A stretch of DNA of 64,000 nucleotides from JABCZS01 sp041660525 (GTDB lineage Bacteria > Pseudomonadota > Gammaproteobacteria > JABCZS01), in the NCBI GenBank assembly GCA_041660525.1, contig JBAZWD010000007.1, forward strand, positions 62,001 through 126,000, in the 5' to 3' direction. Made by a program: the position numbers and the translations under genes. This document shows positions 61,513-64,000 of this stretch, piece after piece. Position 1 is the stretch's first letter, and every line of letters starts with the position of its first letter. Below the pieces are notes generated by a model, which worked only from the letters and a program-made list of their open reading frames with translations, was not told the origin of the DNA and did not search any database.

Positions 61513-62496
61513 ATGTCTGATCATTTTCACCCCTGTCCGTGGCTGGCGAATGGCCATCTACAAACCTGGGCTGGCTCTATATTGCCGCGCGCGAAACAAA
61601 ATACGCGATTAGAGCAATTATACCTAGCCGATGGCGACTTCCTAGAATTACATTGGCTCGATGCGGCAAAGCTAGATGCGCCGCTGCTCATTTTATTACA
61701 TGGTTTAGAAGGATCAGTAAATTCTTCTTATATTCAAGGCATGTTAAAAATTGCCCGGGAACACCAATGGCGCGCAGTTGTGCCACATTTGCGTGGCAGT
61801 GGCGGACGCATGAATATGTTGCCAGAAGCTTATCATGCAGGAAAAACAGAAGATTTTGATATTGTCTTGCAATACATTCGCTCACTTTATCCCAACGTTT
61901 TCTGTGCGAGCGTTGGTTTTTCTTTAGGTGCAAATGTCTTATTAAAATATTTAGGCGAGCAATCTTCGCAACATTATATTCACACAGCCATAGGCGTATC
62001 CGTGCCCTTTGATCTAAAAGCCAGCGTTATGTATATGAATAAATTTTACAATAAAATGTTTGTGCGCCATTTAAAAAAATCCACAATGGAAAAAATAAAA
62101 AACAATATGCAAATGCCCGTTAACGCTTTAGAACTTGCACAAATTAAAACACTTTATGATTTTGACGATAAAATCACAGCGCCACTGCATGGCTTTTTAA
62201 ATGCAGAAGATTATTATCAAAAAAGTAGCTGTATTCATTTTTTGAAAAACATTCAAACGCCAACTTTAATTATTCATGCAAAAGATGATCCCATGATTCC
62301 AAAAAATGTTATTCCAAGCAAAGCACAAGTCAGTGATAAAGTGATTTTAGATATTCAAGAACATGGGGGGCACGTAGGATTTATTCGTTGCGAAAAATTT
62401 AATAAAATTCAATGTTGGGTAGAGGAGCGGGTTTTAGCTTATTTAAACAAGACGTGTTACACGCGCGTGAATAATTGCGCCTTATTTAATATCTAA
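61513..62496 (+). CDS. YheT-family alpha/beta hydrolase
   Basis: The 327-residue protein has the YheT/ABHD1-3-type N-terminus HPCPWLANGHLQTWAGSILPR, LLILLHGLEGSVNSSYIQGM (oxyanion region), the nucleophile in VGFSLGANVLLKYLGE (Ser near 139), TPTLIIHAKDDPMIP (Asp), and HGGHVGFI (His). All triad residues are present. Such enzymes are esterases of unsettled physiological substrate. It converges with the TIR-like gene (4-bp overlap of ends). Confidence 0.92.
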   Translation: MSDHFHPCPWLANGHLQTWAGSILPRAKQNTRLEQLYLADGDFLELHWLDAAKLDAPLLILLHGLEGSVNSSYIQGMLKIAREHQWRAVVPHLRGSGGRMNMLPEAYHAGKTEDFDIVLQYIRSLYPNVFCASVGFSLGANVLLKYLGEQSSQHYIHTAIGVSVPFDLKASVMYMNKFYNKMFVRHLKKSTMEKIKNNMQMPVNALELAQIKTLYDFDDKITAPLHGFLNAEDYYQKSSCIHFLKNIQTPTLIIHAKDDPMIPKNVIPSKAQVSDKVILDIQEHGGHVGFIRCEKFNKIQCWVEERVLAYLNKTCYTRVNNCALFNI

Positions 62497-64000
62497 CCAA
62501 ACTTCTTAGATGGCTGTACATACCCACTCATGCCAGCAATATTATTTTTTATAGATGCCTTGCCCTTCCAACGATCATGAACACCTTTAGTAGTAGATGC
62601 ACTACCACCACTTAAATGATTTGAACTACTCACTGTGGGTCCAGCATAACTAGGCACTGATTGAGTTATCCTTAAAGTCTCATTGCTTAACTCTAATTCA
62701 ATGTTAACAAACTTGGTTTCTAGATTATCCCACAATAATTGATAACCATCTTGCAATGATTCATTACGTCCATTTAAATGAATACCTAATAGTGCGCGAA
62801 TAAAGCTCATGGGACTTATCATTTTTGCCATAAAATCGTAATAATTATCTGCTTTTTTACAATCACGAATAAGATTTTGATTAATTCCAGGTGGGAATGC
62901 GGTAGCAAATTCACCTTGGTATAATAGCGGAATAACGCTATTAGAATTTTGCTGCATTCTTTTTTCTATCGCGGCCCATTCTTTGCCGACATTGGTTTTA
63001 TCATCTTGGGCACGTAATTTTAAACGCTCTGAACCAATTAATAAAAAATAATTACTTTTAGCAATATTATCCATCATACAACTTGTAATATTACCCGTCA
63101 TACTAACAACATCTAAAAATACTTTGACGCCTAAGGTTTTTAAATCTCTCTCTAAGCGCAACAAAAAAGACTGTAACTCTAGGTTGGCGGCTTTACCTAC
63201 ATCGGTAGTATCATCTTCCCAAGCATAACTGATGTAACAAGCCAGTGGATGATGAAAACTATTTTGCATCATCCGTTTAATATCACTCAGAAAGTTTTGG
63301 AAAGCACGCTCTTTGGGCATCAATCCGTGTTTTTTAAATTGGTTTAAGTGAATTTCCAATAACTGTGCTTGATGCTCTACTGCAGCCTTTGCTTGCTTGA
63401 GGCCATCTTTTGCTTTTTGCTCTTGATGAAACTTATTTTGCCATTCAAACTCCCTTTTCCCTAATTCTGCTTGTGCTTCTTGTAGTGCTGTTTGTAATTG
63501 AGTTAAATCGCGCCCGTGCGTTTGCTGCAAATCTTCACTATCCTTACCTTCATTTTCCAATACTTTTAAACGACTTTTTAAGGATGAACATTGTGCAGAT
63601 AATTGTTGATTTTCATGTTCTAGTTGTCTTTTTTCATTTTGCAATTGTTGTGCTTGTGTTTGCAGCTGGATAAGATCTAAGGAAGAAACGGTAGATTGTT
63701 GTAATGTCTGTATTCTTTGCTTTAATTGATCCAGCTCTACAGTTTTATCTCTAATTAATTTTTCACTTACAGCTAAACGCTGCTCTAATATACTAACACT
63801 TGCTGTTGTAGCCACTATTTCTTGGCTTCTAGTTTCATTTAAAGTAATTTGTTGTTCTAAAGCTTGTTGGCTATTTTCAATCAATTCTTTTGCGGCTAAC
63901 TGTTGGGCTTGTGAAGCAGCAAGTTCATTTGTAGTTTGTGCTAATTGGGCAGTGAGTTGTGCTCTTTCTTGCGTGTGCTGCGCACGTTCTGCTAAAATTT
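62493..64000 (-). CDS. Coiled-coil protein with a C-terminal TIR-like domain (runs off right edge)
   Basis: The frame is open to the window edge, so the start is not seen. The visible N-terminal part (64000 to about 63340) is a long coiled coil of Gln/Leu/Glu heptads (for example AQLTAQLAQTTNELAASQ and LEQRLAVSEKLIRDKTVELDQL). A TIR/SEFIR-like domain follows (about 63245-62770): ACYISYAWEDD, LERDLKTLGVKVFLDVVSM, DNIAKSNYFLLIGSERL, and GKEWAAIEKRMQ. The last could hold the catalytic Glu of NAD-cleaving TIR domains. The tail (about 62700-62493) is Ser/Gly-rich. It could be a host-directed effector or a defence protein; neither is shown. A TTG at 63884 is only an internal codon of the longer frame. 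Confidence 0.82.
   Translation of the reverse strand, partial: ILAERAQHTQERAQLTAQLAQTTNELAASQAQQLAAKELIENSQQALEQQITLNETRSQEIVATTASVSILEQRLAVSEKLIRDKTVELDQLKQRIQTLQQSTVSSLDLIQLQTQAQQLQNEKRQLEHENQQLSAQCSSLKSRLKVLENEGKDSEDLQQTHGRDLTQLQTALQEAQAELGKREFEWQNKFHQEQKAKDGLKQAKAAVEHQAQLLEIHLNQFKKHGLMPKERAFQNFLSDIKRMMQNSFHHPLACYISYAWEDDTTDVGKAANLELQSFLLRLERDLKTLGVKVFLDVVSMTGNITSCMMDNIAKSNYFLLIGSERLKLRAQDDKTNVGKEWAAIEKRMQQNSNSVIPLLYQGEFATAFPPGINQNLIRDCKKADNYYDFMAKMISPMSFIRALLGIHLNGRNESLQDGYQLLWDNLETKFVNIELELSNETLRITQSVPSYAGPTVSSSNHLSGGSASTTKGVHDRWKGKASIKNNIAGMSGYVQPSKKFG

Noticed and set aside
1..64000. tRNA, rRNA and CRISPR arrays
   Set aside because: I saw no cloverleaf with a CCA end, no rRNA sequence and no regularly spaced repeats; an RNA-specific scan could still find something short.

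Overview
The window is a compact, AT-rich bacterial chromosome segment. Housekeeping gene orders are typical of Gammaproteobacteria: murB-ddl-ftsQ; leuS-lptE-holA-nadD; tesA divergent from ybbA-ybbP; rpsF-priB-rpsR-(DUF2232)-rplI-dnaB-alr. Several large proteins are low-complexity, ankyrin, coiled-coil or TIR-like, and there is a PPi-dependent phosphofructokinase. Together these suggest a host-associated member of the Legionellales (Coxiella/Legionella/Berkiella-like). That placement is inference from gene content; there is no rRNA or tRNA gene here to test it.

Layout. 1-4.3 kb: end of a cell-wall/division cluster (ftsQ partial, ddl, murB), a DMT exporter and PPi-PFK. 4.3-6.9 kb: a large ankyrin-like, poly-Ser protein. 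6.9-11.6 kb: dusA, ppa, a periplasmic copper chaperone and acnA. 11.6-14.2 kb: a translationally coupled GNAT - aminoglycoside phosphotransferase - MATE operon in which the last two genes are broken (in-frame stop; frameshift). 14.26-14.47 kb: a nested palindromic element of about 214 bp. 14.5-16.4 kb: a PIN toxin with an XRE-ImmA/IrrE regulator/protease. 16.4-18.5 kb: dgkA, pirin, and a DUF3800 gene followed by a compact foldable sequence. 18.7-25 kb: oligopeptidase B, leuS, lptE, holA, nadD. 25.2-30.3 kb: a TIKI/ChaN-like protein, pyrF, fadE and a PAS-LuxR regulator. 30.4-32.4 kb: a bufferin (copper RiPP) operon bufA2-bufB-bufC with a terminator after the precursor gene. 32.4-45.1 kb: SLC13 transporter, AbrB/PIN toxin-antitoxin pair, gloA, tex, aldehyde dehydrogenase, ychJ, birA, ybbPA, tesA, ubiA, a YkuD-type L,D-transpeptidase-like protein.

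45.2-52.5 kb is a signalling island. An unknown 840-aa protein with tryptophan-rich repeats is co-oriented with a PAS-HisKA-HATPase-REC-HPt hybrid kinase. Divergent from them are a second PAS kinase, with a paralogous PAS domain, and a response regulator whose receiver domain carries an insertion and whose C-terminal output domain I do not recognise. 52.6-53.5 kb: peroxiredoxin and bfd, diverging from a Fur-like/sigma70 promoter. 53.6-56.6 kb: unrecognised genes, including a 647-aa protein whose C-terminal motif resembles ParB-like/polymorphic-toxin domains. 56.6-61.4 kb: the alr-dnaB-rplI-rpsR-priB-rpsF cluster. 61.5-64 kb: a YheT-like hydrolase and the 3' part of a coiled-coil plus TIR-like protein that runs off the window.

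How the parts relate. The copper chaperone and the bufferin operon point to active copper handling, and bfd/peroxiredoxin to iron and oxidative-stress control. The large low-complexity, ankyrin and TIR proteins are candidates for host interaction or defence, but nothing in the sequence proves secretion. The best places to look for something undescribed are the 45-52.5 kb signalling island, the 62.5-64 kb TIR gene, the DUF3800-linked structured sequence and the 54.5-56.6 kb protein.
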